Under the pieces are notes generated by a model, which ran no database searches, was not told where the DNA came from, and was given only the letters and a program-made list of their open reading frames with translations. The position numbers and the translations under genes are program-made. A DNA stretch of 56,348 nt, from the NCBI GenBank assembly GCA_016195825.1, contig JACPYV010000067.1, positions 1 to 56,348 of the forward strand. Direction: 5' to 3'. This document shows, piece after piece, positions 25,808 through 33,800 of the stretch. Origin of the DNA: Burkholderiales bacterium. Its GTDB lineage: Bacteria; Pseudomonadota; Gammaproteobacteria; Burkholderiales; Burkholderiaceae_C. Positions within the stretch are counted from its first letter, which is position 1; the number at the start of each line of letters is the position of its first letter.

Positions 25808-27028
25808 ATGATCCATCTAGACCAACTCATTGAAGAGCGCACAGCGGAGCAGCTCCGCTTCCTGCAAACCCTCGTTCGCATCCCCACCGACACCCCGCCC
25901 GGCAACAACGCGCCGCATGCGGACCGCACGGCCGAGCTGCTGACTGAGCTGGGTTTCGAGGTCGAAAAGCATGTCGTGCCTGCGCCCGCCGTGAAAAAGG
26001 CGGGCATGCAGTCCGTCACCAACCTGATCGTGCGCCACCGCTTCAGCAGCTATGGCCCGACGATTGCGCTGAACGCCCACGGCGACGTGGTGCCCCCGGG
26101 CGAGGGCTGGACGCATGACCCCTACGGCGCCGAGATCGTGGACGGCAAGCTGTACGGCCGCGCGGCGGCCGTCAGCAAAAGCGACTTCGCGACCTACACC
26201 TTCGCGCTGCTGGCGCTGAAGAACTCGGGCCTGAAGCTCAAGGGTGCCGTCGAGCTGCACTTCACCTACGACGAGGAGTTCGGCGGCGAGCTGGGCCCGG
26301 GCTGGCTGCTAAAGCAAGGCCTGACCAAGCCCGACCTGCTGATCGCCGCCGGCTTCAGCTACCAGGTCGTCACGGCCCACAACGGCTGCTTGCAGATGGA
26401 GGTGACGCTGCACGGGCTGGCCTCACACGCGGCCTACCCCAGCACGGGCATAGACGCTTTGCAGGCCGCCAACCAGCTGTTGACGGCGCTGTACGGCCAC
26501 AACGACGTGCTGAAGACGCGGCTGTCCGACGTGCCCGGCATCACGCACCCCTACCTGAATGTGGGCCGCATCGAAGGCGGCAGCAACACCAACGTCGTGC
26601 CCGGCAAGGTGGTGCTGAAGCTGGACCACCGCATGATCCCCGAGGAAGACCCGGTCGCCGTGGAAGCCGAGGTGCGCGCGCTCATCGAGGCCGCTGTGGC
26701 GCAGAGCCCCGGCGTGAAGCTGGAGATCAAGCGCCTGCTGCTTGCTCACTCGATGAAACCGCTGCCCGGCGCGGCGCCGCTGATCGCCGCACTGCAGAAG
26801 CACGGCCAGGCGGTGTTCGGCGAGGACATCCCCACTTCGGGCACGCCGCTGTACACCGATGTGCGGCTGTACACGGCCCATGGCATCCCGGCCGCCATCT
26901 ACGGCGCCGGGCCGCGCACGGTGCTGGAGAGCAATGCCAAGCGCGCCGACGAACACCTGGTGCTGGACGACCTTAGACGCGCGACCCAGGTGGTGGCCCG
27001 TGCCGTGGCCGAGCTACTGGCCGCCTGA
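25808..27028 (+). CDS. M20 family metallopeptidase (ArgE/DapE-like)
   Basis: The 406-residue cytosolic enzyme has the M20 metal-site pattern: LNAHGDVVPPGEGW, GRAAAVSKSDFATY, and YDEEFGGELG with the catalytic Glu pair. GLASHAAYPSTGIDAL marks the dimerisation domain. Such enzymes hydrolyse N-acyl or N-carbamoyl amino acids or dipeptides. At the end of the urate locus it could process a ureido or carbamoyl intermediate such as ureidoglycolate, but that is inference. Its end overlaps the convergent unknown operon by 15 bp. Confidence 0.86.
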   Translation: MIHLDQLIEERTAEQLRFLQTLVRIPTDTPPGNNAPHADRTAELLTELGFEVEKHVVPAPAVKKAGMQSVTNLIVRHRFSSYGPTIALNAHGDVVPPGEGWTHDPYGAEIVDGKLYGRAAAVSKSDFATYTFALLALKNSGLKLKGAVELHFTYDEEFGGELGPGWLLKQGLTKPDLLIAAGFSYQVVTAHNGCLQMEVTLHGLASHAAYPSTGIDALQAANQLLTALYGHNDVLKTRLSDVPGITHPYLNVGRIEGGSNTNVVPGKVVLKLDHRMIPEEDPVAVEAEVRALIEAAVAQSPGVKLEIKRLLLAHSMKPLPGAAPLIAALQKHGQAVFGEDIPTSGTPLYTDVRLYTAHGIPAAIYGAGPRTVLESNAKRADEHLVLDDLRRATQVVARAVAELLAA

Positions 27029-28297
27029 GGCCAGCCTCAGCATCTCGCGGCGTTCGGCCAGCTCCGCTGGCGGCCAGGGGCTCCATTCAGGGTATTTGGC
27101 GTAGACGCCGTACAGCGCCTGAAGATTGCCCAGAACCAGCGGGTCGCGCGGCGACAGCGCCAGCGCCGCCAGCAGGCGTTGCGACAACTGGCCCATGGCA
27201 GCGGCGTCAGGCCTGGTGCCGGACAGCGACGCCACGGCCGCCAGGTTGGTGCCGGCCGCGCTGGCGGGCAGGCGTTGCAAGGCCTTGCCGAACAGCTCGG
27301 CCGCGTCGGCACGGCGGCCCTGGGTCCAGGCGAGCTGGCCGCGCAGCGCCGCGCCCAGGCCCCAGGCGCTGGGCGCCAGGTCGCCCGGCACGGCCTGTTC
27401 GTAACGGGTCAGGCCGGCCTCGACGGCGCTGGCCACGCGCTCGCGCTCGGACGGCTGCAAGCCGCCCACTTGCAGGCGCAGCCAGCCGGCGATGGCGTCG
27501 GCAAAGTCCAGCTCGGGCAGCCAGCGCGCCAGCTGCCAGTCGGCGGGATCACCGGCCGGGCGGGCGCGCAGCCAGCCCGCGGGCAGGCCGGGCCGCATAG
27601 GCGCGACGCGCATCCAGTCGCCTCGCGCTTCGACGATGGCGTAGGGGAAGCTCTCATACGCGGAGCGGCCGATCTCCACGCCCGGCGACGCCTCGCTGGG
27701 CTGCTGGCGCACCTGCAGCGCGGCACGCGAGGCGGCATCAATACGGGCCAACTCATCGAGCCGGATGCGCCGTGGTGCGAACGACAGCGCCTGCACCGGC
27801 AGCGCGGCCTCGAACCTGGCCCCGCCCCAGTCCAGGCTGATGGTTTCCGGGGCGAGACCTTGCGCTCCCTGGCGCGCGAAGCGCAGATAGGTCTGCAGGA
27901 ACAGCTCGCCGTCCTGCTCGAACAGCCGGCCCCAGATCGCCAGCACCGCCTGGCCGCGCGCCAGCGTGCCGGTGGGCGTGCCGGTGCGGCTGACGGTGGC
28001 CAGCACGTTGTCGACGTCGCAGCTGCGGCCCGGCTCGGCCACCAGGTCCACGGCACCCACGGAGCTGTACTTCAGCATCGCCATCAGCAACTGCAGATGG
28101 GCCAGCGACGAGATCTGCCGGCTGGCCGACTGCACGGCGTCACGGCTGGTGGCGCCGTCGGCGCGCCAGGGCAACACCAGCGCGTTCACGGCCGCGCCGC
28201 GGAACACGACCGGTGCCGAGCAGGCGCGGATGTCCATGGCCCGTGCCGGTAACGCACAGGCTGCGACGAGCGATAGGAGGGTGAAGAGGCGGCGCAT
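27014..28297 (-). CDS. exported protein of unknown function with TPR-like C-terminal half
   Basis: The 427-residue product has a signal peptide (MRRLFTLLSLVAACALPARA). I do not recognise the family. The middle is beta-rich with an SH3-like or hydrolase-associated look (FPYAIVEARGDWMRVAPMRPGLPAGWLR, similar to bacterial SH3 segments that end GWV). The C-terminal part is helical with repeat-like stretches (AWTQGRRADAAELFGKALQRLP) suggesting TPRs. The ATG overlaps the stop of the preceding gene by one base, so it is coupled to it. It is last in a three-gene operon of unknown function. Confidence 0.7.
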   Translation of the reverse strand: MRRLFTLLSLVAACALPARAMDIRACSAPVVFRGAAVNALVLPWRADGATSRDAVQSASRQISSLAHLQLLMAMLKYSSVGAVDLVAEPGRSCDVDNVLATVSRTGTPTGTLARGQAVLAIWGRLFEQDGELFLQTYLRFARQGAQGLAPETISLDWGGARFEAALPVQALSFAPRRIRLDELARIDAASRAALQVRQQPSEASPGVEIGRSAYESFPYAIVEARGDWMRVAPMRPGLPAGWLRARPAGDPADWQLARWLPELDFADAIAGWLRLQVGGLQPSERERVASAVEAGLTRYEQAVPGDLAPSAWGLGAALRGQLAWTQGRRADAAELFGKALQRLPASAAGTNLAAVASLSGTRPDAAAMGQLSQRLLAALALSPRDPLVLGNLQALYGVYAKYPEWSPWPPAELAERREMLRLASGGQ

Positions 28298-29088
28298 CAC
28301 TGGCCTCCCGCGCAGGGCTGGGCCGGGCTCTGCAGCCGCAACAGCCCGGCCTTGGGGTAGGCCGCGTCGGCCAGCGCCTCGCGCAACGCGCGGCCGGCGC
28401 TGTCCTGGACGAAGGCATGCAGCGCCGTCAGTTCGGTCTTGCTGCGGCCCGTGATGGGGCGCTTGAGCATCGCGCCCAGCAGGCTGGCGGCCCGACACAG
28501 GTTGGCGTGAGCCGGCTCGTAGGCGCGCTCGCGCAGCAGCTTCAGACCCAGCGCGCTGGCAATGAAGGCGTCCAGGTCCAGCGGCTTGGAGATGAGCTGC
28601 ACGGCGTCCGTCGCCGGCGCCGCGCCGGCCTCGGGGTAGCGCAGGCGTTGCAGACCTGACGGCACCGTCTCGCGCTGGTCGGCCGCAAAGCGCAGCGGCA
28701 CCAGCAGGTAGTTAATCTGCGCGGACAGCACCGGCGGCGTGCCGTCGCGGTCCACCACGCCCCAGACCTCCAGCAGCACGCGCTGGTCGTTGAGCTGCTC
28801 CACGACCTCGGCGCTGAACTCGCTGCCGTCCAGCGCCGGCGCCCGCTTGGGGCAGGCCCGGAAGGCCACCGGCGTCGCGCCGGGGTTGATCCAGTGCTCG
28901 TCGCGCTCCTGGTCCAGCTCGAACTGCAGCTTGTTCAGGAAGCGCTCGACCGCCGCCCGGTCGGGCAGCGCGCCACCGCTGGACTCGCTCAGCAGCACAG
29001 TGAAGCGGCCCGGTGCAGGCGCGCAGTTGACAACGGCGGCCTGGGCGCCGGCGGCGCTCATCAGCAGGGCGATCAAGATTCCTCGCAT
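28297..29088 (-). CDS. exported protein of unknown function
   Basis: The 263-residue product has a signal peptide (MRGILIALLMSAAGAQA) and two cysteines soon after the cleavage region (VNCAPAPG, AFRACPKR) and later ones (NLCRAASL, QPCAGGQ) that could form disulfides. I do not recognise the family; the fold looks mixed alpha/beta. The ATG at 29088 has GGAG 5 nt upstream and is preferred over a GTG at 29094. Coupling at both ends puts it in the middle of the three-gene operon. Confidence 0.7.
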   Translation of the reverse strand: MRGILIALLMSAAGAQAAVVNCAPAPGRFTVLLSESSGGALPDRAAVERFLNKLQFELDQERDEHWINPGATPVAFRACPKRAPALDGSEFSAEVVEQLNDQRVLLEVWGVVDRDGTPPVLSAQINYLLVPLRFAADQRETVPSGLQRLRYPEAGAAPATDAVQLISKPLDLDAFIASALGLKLLRERAYEPAHANLCRAASLLGAMLKRPITGRSKTELTALHAFVQDSAGRALREALADAAYPKAGLLRLQSPAQPCAGGQ

Positions 29089-29090
29089 GC

Positions 29091-29726
29091 TCACTCCAGG
29101 TTGGCGATGGCTTCGTCCACCGCCTGCTTGAGCCGCGGAAACGCCTCCGCCGGCGCGGCGATCTCGCCACCGATGCGCTCGCGCAGCGCGTCGGGCTTAG
29201 CGGCCACCGCTGCATTGACGAGGTCGCGGTAGCGGCGCAGCTGAGGCAAGGCCTTGGTGCAGCCGTTGTCGCCGATCAGCGTCACTAGCGTGCGGTGGGC
29301 GCCGATGTCGTAATGCTGGTTGCGCTTGAGCAGCAGGGGCGGCAACACGCGGCACAGGGTCTCGGGTTCGCGCACGGCCATGGCCTCCAGGCCGCGTGTG
29401 GCCGCCACGGCGTGAAGGTCGGGCCGGCGCAGCTCCATAAGCAAGGCCGGCAGCGCGGGTTCGCCGAAGGAGGCCAGTACGACGGCGTCGTTGTTGAGTT
29501 TGCCGAGGTCTTCCTCTTCGGTGAGCTTCTGCAGCAGGCCCAGCATCTCCTTGGTGTAAGAGAGGTCCAGCTGGCGCTGCTTGATGGCCAGATCCACCGA
29601 GTCCTTGATCCAGAAGCCCAGCACCAGCACGACGATGCTGGCGATCAGTTTGGGAGCTTCAGCGCCCATCCAGCCAAGCACACGGGCCGGCCAGGGCTTG
29701 ACAGGTGGCGCGGGAGTGGCATCCAT
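29091..29726 (-). CDS. single-pass membrane protein of unknown function with HEAT-like repeats
   Basis: The 211-residue product has one membrane segment near residues 26-42 (LIASIVVLVLGFWIKDSV). A short coiled segment follows, then helical repeats with a HEAT/armadillo-like spacing (VVLASFGEPALPALLMELRRPDLHAVAATRGLEAM). The family is not recognised. The start at 29726 is the first internal ATG (MDATPAPP). It is first in the operon and would anchor an assembly in the inner membrane, with its two exported partners in the periplasm; that model is inference. Confidence 0.68.
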   Translation of the reverse strand: MDATPAPPVKPWPARVLGWMGAEAPKLIASIVVLVLGFWIKDSVDLAIKQRQLDLSYTKEMLGLLQKLTEEEDLGKLNNDAVVLASFGEPALPALLMELRRPDLHAVAATRGLEAMAVREPETLCRVLPPLLLKRNQHYDIGAHRTLVTLIGDNGCTKALPQLRRYRDLVNAAVAAKPDALRERIGGEIAAPAEAFPRLKQAVDEAIANLE

Positions 29727-29813
29727 GCCGCAGTGTCGACCTGGGGCACCACCCGGCACAACCCCAGGATCATGGACGCGCCTGCGCGGCTCCGCCCTGC
29801 GCCGCGAACGCGC

Positions 29814-30362
29814 TCAACCCTCGGCCGGCCCGGCCGCCTTCAGCGCGGCATCCACGTTGCGGGCCATGCGGTTCAGGCTGTCGTCGCCCCAACCACTCTG
29901 CGTGGCGGCCACCGTGCCATCAGTGCGGATCAGCATCGTGTAAGGCACGCTGGGGGGCTTGCCGAAGGCCTTGGCGCTCACCTCCTTCGGGTCGTGGGCG
30001 AGCAGCATCTTGTACTCCGACAGCACACGCGTGAGCTTGCGAAACACCTGCCGGTCCTCGTTGTTGACGGCCACGACGCGGATGCGGTCGCCGGCGGCCT
30101 GCTGCAGCCGCTCCATCTCCGGCAGCTCCCGGCGACAGTGCGGGCACCAGGAGGCCCAAAAGAACACGATGACCGGCTTGCCCGTGAAGTCAGCCAGGCT
30201 GACGAGCTTGCCATCCAGCGTCTGGCCCAGCGGGGCATCCAGCGCCACGCGGTCCAACGGCACGTGCTCCGGCTTCTCATCGGCATGGGCGGGCACGGAG
30301 CCCACCAGCGCAGCCGCGCCGGCCCAGGCCAGCAGGTCGCGTCGTTGCAGTTCGTCGTTCAT
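29814..30362 (-). CDS. TlpA-like periplasmic thioredoxin
   Basis: The 182-residue product has a Tat-like N terminus (QRRDLLAWAGAAALVG ... PAHA) and a thioredoxin fold of the TlpA/ResA family with the redox site WCPHC in FFWASWCPHCRRELPEM, and the cis-Pro region SVPYTMLI. Such proteins reduce disulfides in the periplasm, including those of copper chaperones and apocytochromes. It lies 81 bp from and diverges from the DUF2946 gene, so a role in copper handling is plausible. The catalytic cysteines are intact. Confidence 0.88.
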   Translation of the reverse strand: MNDELQRRDLLAWAGAAALVGSVPAHADEKPEHVPLDRVALDAPLGQTLDGKLVSLADFTGKPVIVFFWASWCPHCRRELPEMERLQQAAGDRIRVVAVNNEDRQVFRKLTRVLSEYKMLLAHDPKEVSAKAFGKPPSVPYTMLIRTDGTVAATQSGWGDDSLNRMARNVDAALKAAGPAEG

Positions 30363-30443
30363 CGAGCCTCCCTTGGACAGACCCCATCGGCCGCCCGCTC
30401 GATGGCGATCTTAGGCAGCCGGCACCGCTCCTAGAATCCAGGC

Positions 30444-30836
30444 ATGCCCGCCCTCCACCCCGCCCGCGTGCGCCGCCAGTTCCGCTGGTGGCTGGTGGTG
30501 CTGGTGTGGGGACTGCTCGCACCGGGCGTCAGCGCAGCGCTGGCGCATGCACGCGGTGATTTCAGCGCCTGGCAGGACATCTGCCGCGCGCCCACTGCCA
30601 GTGGCAAGACCGCCGCCGAGCCGCGCCCGGTTGAAAAGGCCCTGGACCTGCTGGCCCATGGCCATTGCGCGGCCTGCCATCTGAACTGGACGGACCTGGT
30701 CACGCCACCGGCACCGGCCGCCGTCCCGCTGCGCAACGACCTCGCCTTCGCGGCCCCCGAGCGCTTCTGGAGCGCACCGCAGACGGCCCACGCCTGGCGG
30801 CCTGCCGCCGCGCGCGCGCCACCCTCGCTGAGCTGA
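30444..30836 (+). CDS. DUF2946 family small exported protein
   Basis: The 130-residue protein has an N-terminal membrane or signal segment (WWLVVLVWGLLAPGVSAALA) and a middle HGHCAACHLNW motif, the conserved Cys/His cluster of DUF2946. This family repeatedly occurs next to TonB-dependent receptors and copper genes and is thought to bind metal. The cluster could bind copper directly. It is first in a plus-strand set with the receptor 76 bp downstream. Confidence 0.82.
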   Translation: MPALHPARVRRQFRWWLVVLVWGLLAPGVSAALAHARGDFSAWQDICRAPTASGKTAAEPRPVEKALDLLAHGHCAACHLNWTDLVTPPAPAAVPLRNDLAFAAPERFWSAPQTAHAWRPAAARAPPSLS

Positions 30837-30912
30837 GTCCACCGCCCTGCTCGCCGGTCACCGGCGGGTGACGCTGCGCGCACTGCGCGGCTCGACTCCG
30901 TTCTCAGCCTTT

Positions 30913-33267
30913 ATGCCCAAGACTCTCTTTGCGCTGGCCGCCAGCCTGCTCGCCGCCAGTTTCTCCGCCCTCGCCTGCGAGGACTGCGACCCCGACACCC
31001 ACGCGACCACCACTGCCAACGACGAAACCGCCGCGCCCCGGCAGGCGCTGGGCCTGGTCACCGTGCGCGGCGCCGCCGCCACCTCGCTGCCCACCGTCAT
31101 CCCAACCACGCTGGAAGGCCTGGCCACCGCCGACATCGCCCGCAGCATCAACGCCACCGATGCGGAGGACGCGCTCAAGTACCTGCCCAGCCTGCTGGTG
31201 CGCAAGCGCTACCCGGGCGACTACAACCACGCCGTGCTGTCCACTCGCGCCTCGGGCACGGGCAACAGCGCGCGTGCGCTGGTCTTCGTGGACGGCATCC
31301 CGCTGGCCAACCTGCTGGGCAACGGCGCGGCCTTCACACCGCGCTGGGGCGTGGTGTCGCCCGAGGAGATCGCCCGCGTGGACGTGCTGTACGGCCCGTT
31401 CTCCGCCGCCTACTCGGGCAATGCCATGGGTGCCGTGGTGGACTACCAGACCCGCCGCCCCCAGCAGTTCGAGGCCCACGCCGAAGCGGGCCTGTACGAC
31501 CAGTCCTGGGCCTACGGGCCCGACCAGCGCCACTTCCAGGGCCGGCAGGCCAGCGCGTCGCTGGGCGACCACGCGGCCGACTGGAGCTGGTGGCTCAGCC
31601 TGAGCCGCCATGACAACGAGGGCCAGCCCCTGACCTTCCCCACCCGCACCGTCGCCAGCACGGCACCCGCCGCCAACGCGGTGGCCGTGACCGGCGCCGT
31701 CGCTGGCCTGGACCGCTTTGGCACGCCCTGGTGGCTGCTGGGTGCGGCCACGCAGATGCACACCGTGCAGGACCAGGCCAAAGCCCGCCTGACCTGGCAG
31801 GCCACGCCCGAGCTGCGCGCCCAGGCCCTGGTGGGTCTATGGCGCAATGCGGCCGACGCCGGCAGCCAGAGCTGGCTGCGCGACGCCGCCGGCAACGCCG
31901 TCTACAGCGGCCCCGTCAGCATCGCCGGCCAGGGCTACACGCTGGCCGCCAACGAGTTCGGCCTCAGCCATGACGAGGCCTTGCACCGCCTGCTAGGAGC
32001 CACGCTCAAGCACAGCGCGGGCGACGGCCCGGGCGCGGTGAACTGGGAAATCGCGGCCAGCCGCTACGACTACGCCCAGGACCGCAGTGCGCAGCCGCTG
32101 GCGCGCGGCGGCGCGAGTGGCGCGAATGGCGCGACCGGGCGCATCACCCGACTGGACGGCAGCGGCTGGGCCACGCTGTCCGCCAAGGCCAGCCTCAAGC
32201 CCGCTGATAGCCACACGCTGGACTTCGGTGCCCAGCAGGAGCACCACATCTGGCGCCAGCGTGTCGCCACCGCCAGCGACTGGCTGCGGGGCGGCACGCT
32301 CACGCCCTTCACCGCCTTCGACGGCGAGACGCGGCTGCGCAGCCTGTTCGCGCAGGACGCTATCGCGCTGGCAGACACGCTGACCGCCGTGCTGGGCCTG
32401 CGCCGCGAGCAATGGCAGGCCTTCAACGGCAGCAAGGCGGCCGCCAGCGGCCAGACCGCCTACTACGCGCGGCGCAGCGAGGGCAGTTGGTCGCCCAAGC
32501 TGGCGCTGGGCTGGGCCGTGGCCGAGCAACTGGACCTGCGCGCCTCGCTGGGCCGCGCCGTGCGCTACCCCACGGTGGGCGAACTCTTCCAGGGCGGCCT
32601 CTCCGGCACGGGCGCCTACGTCGAGGGCGACCCGACGACCAACCCCGACCTGCGCGCCGAGCGCGGCGTCACGCGCGAGCTCAGCGCGCTGTGGAGCAGT
32701 ACCCAGGCCACCCAGGCCCGCGCCACCATCTTCAACGAGAACACGCACGACGCGCTTTACGCGCAGACCGCCGTCATCGCAGGCAAACCGGTCAGCAGCG
32801 TGCAGAACATCAGGCGCATCGCAACGCTGGGGCTGGAGCTGGCCGGCTCGGGCGAGGCGACCCGGGCGCTGCGCTGGCAGGCCAGCCTCACCTACGCCGA
32901 CTCGCGCATCAAGGCCAACGACGGATTCGTCGCCACGCCTGGCGACACGCAGGGCAGGCAGCAGCCGCGCGTGCCCCGGTGGCGCGCAAGTGCACTACTG
33001 AGCCAGGCCATCACGCCGGCGGTGGACCTGTCCCTCGGCGCCCGCTACGGCAGCACGCAGTACGGCAACTTGAACAACGCCGACGGTAACGGCCGCGCCT
33101 ACCAGGGCTTCAGCCGCTACCTGACCGCCGACCTGAAGCTGCGCTGGCAGGTGGACAAACAATGGAGCACGAGCGTCGGCGTGGACAACCTCAACAACGC
33201 CCGGTACTGGAACTTCCACCCCTACCCCGGCCGCACCTGGCTGGCCAACTTGCGCTACGACCTATGA
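30913..33267 (+). CDS. TonB-dependent outer membrane receptor, likely copper-related
   Basis: The 784-residue product has a signal peptide (LFALAASLLAASFSALA), a plug domain (DIARSINATDAEDALKYLPSLLVRKR; RALVFVDGIPLANLLGNG) and a 22-strand barrel ending in RTWLANLRYDL. The mature N terminus begins CEDCDPDTH, a Cys-x-x-Cys plus His cluster that could bind a metal. Neighbours DUF2946 upstream and YcnI downstream indicate copper as the cargo rather than an Fe-siderophore; substrate identity remains an inference. The start at 30913 begins the signal peptide; an in-frame start 45 bp earlier is unlikely. Its stop overlaps the YcnI start. Confidence 0.9.
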   Translation: MPKTLFALAASLLAASFSALACEDCDPDTHATTTANDETAAPRQALGLVTVRGAAATSLPTVIPTTLEGLATADIARSINATDAEDALKYLPSLLVRKRYPGDYNHAVLSTRASGTGNSARALVFVDGIPLANLLGNGAAFTPRWGVVSPEEIARVDVLYGPFSAAYSGNAMGAVVDYQTRRPQQFEAHAEAGLYDQSWAYGPDQRHFQGRQASASLGDHAADWSWWLSLSRHDNEGQPLTFPTRTVASTAPAANAVAVTGAVAGLDRFGTPWWLLGAATQMHTVQDQAKARLTWQATPELRAQALVGLWRNAADAGSQSWLRDAAGNAVYSGPVSIAGQGYTLAANEFGLSHDEALHRLLGATLKHSAGDGPGAVNWEIAASRYDYAQDRSAQPLARGGASGANGATGRITRLDGSGWATLSAKASLKPADSHTLDFGAQQEHHIWRQRVATASDWLRGGTLTPFTAFDGETRLRSLFAQDAIALADTLTAVLGLRREQWQAFNGSKAAASGQTAYYARRSEGSWSPKLALGWAVAEQLDLRASLGRAVRYPTVGELFQGGLSGTGAYVEGDPTTNPDLRAERGVTRELSALWSSTQATQARATIFNENTHDALYAQTAVIAGKPVSSVQNIRRIATLGLELAGSGEATRALRWQASLTYADSRIKANDGFVATPGDTQGRQQPRVPRWRASALLSQAITPAVDLSLGARYGSTQYGNLNNADGNGRAYQGFSRYLTADLKLRWQVDKQWSTSVGVDNLNNARYWNFHPYPGRTWLANLRYDL

Positions 33268-33797
33268 AACTCATCGCACCCCTCCTGCTGGCCGCCGCGG
33301 CCGGCGCCCAGGCCCACATCACGCTGGAGCAACCCGAAGCCGAAGCCGGCAAGCCCTACAAGGCGGTGCTGCGCGTGGGCCACGGCTGCGCCGGCGGCGC
33401 GGCGACGAAGGAAATCGTCGTCACCCTGCCCGCCGGCCTGCGCGACGCCAAGCCCAGCCCCAAGCCCGGCTGGGCGCTCAGCGTCAGGCGCGCACCGCTG
33501 GCCAAGCCCTATGAAAGCCACGGCAAGCCCGTCACCGACGAGGCCGCCGAGATCCGCTGGACCGCACGCAGCGAGGCCGACCAGTTGCCCGACGCCTGGT
33601 ACGACGAGTTCGTGCTGCGCGCCACGCTGCCGGCAGAGCCGGGCCCGCTGTGGTTCAAAGTGCGCCAGGTCTGCACCGAGGGCGAATGGAACTGGGCCGA
33701 CATTCCGACCGCTGGCGCCGGCACAGGCGGGCTGAAGGCGCCGGCGGTGCGCCTGCTCGTCAACCCCGCCGCCGAAGCGGCCGGGCACGTGCACTGA
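33264..33797 (+). CDS. YcnI/DUF1775 copper-binding exported protein
   Basis: The 177-residue product has a signal peptide ending AQA, so the mature protein starts with His (HITLEQPEAEAG). YcnI proteins bind Cu(II) through this N-terminal His together with an acidic residue and a Trp; candidate Trp residues are in EGEWNWADIP. A HGCAGG motif follows in the early part. No C-terminal membrane anchor is present, unlike Bacillus YcnI, so it is probably soluble in the periplasm. The ATG overlaps the receptor stop (ATGA), so it is coupled to the receptor. Confidence 0.88.
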   Translation: MKLIAPLLLAAAAGAQAHITLEQPEAEAGKPYKAVLRVGHGCAGGAATKEIVVTLPAGLRDAKPSPKPGWALSVRRAPLAKPYESHGKPVTDEAAEIRWTARSEADQLPDAWYDEFVLRATLPAEPGPLWFKVRQVCTEGEWNWADIPTAGAGTGGLKAPAVRLLVNPAAEAAGHVH

Positions 33798-33800
33798 GCG

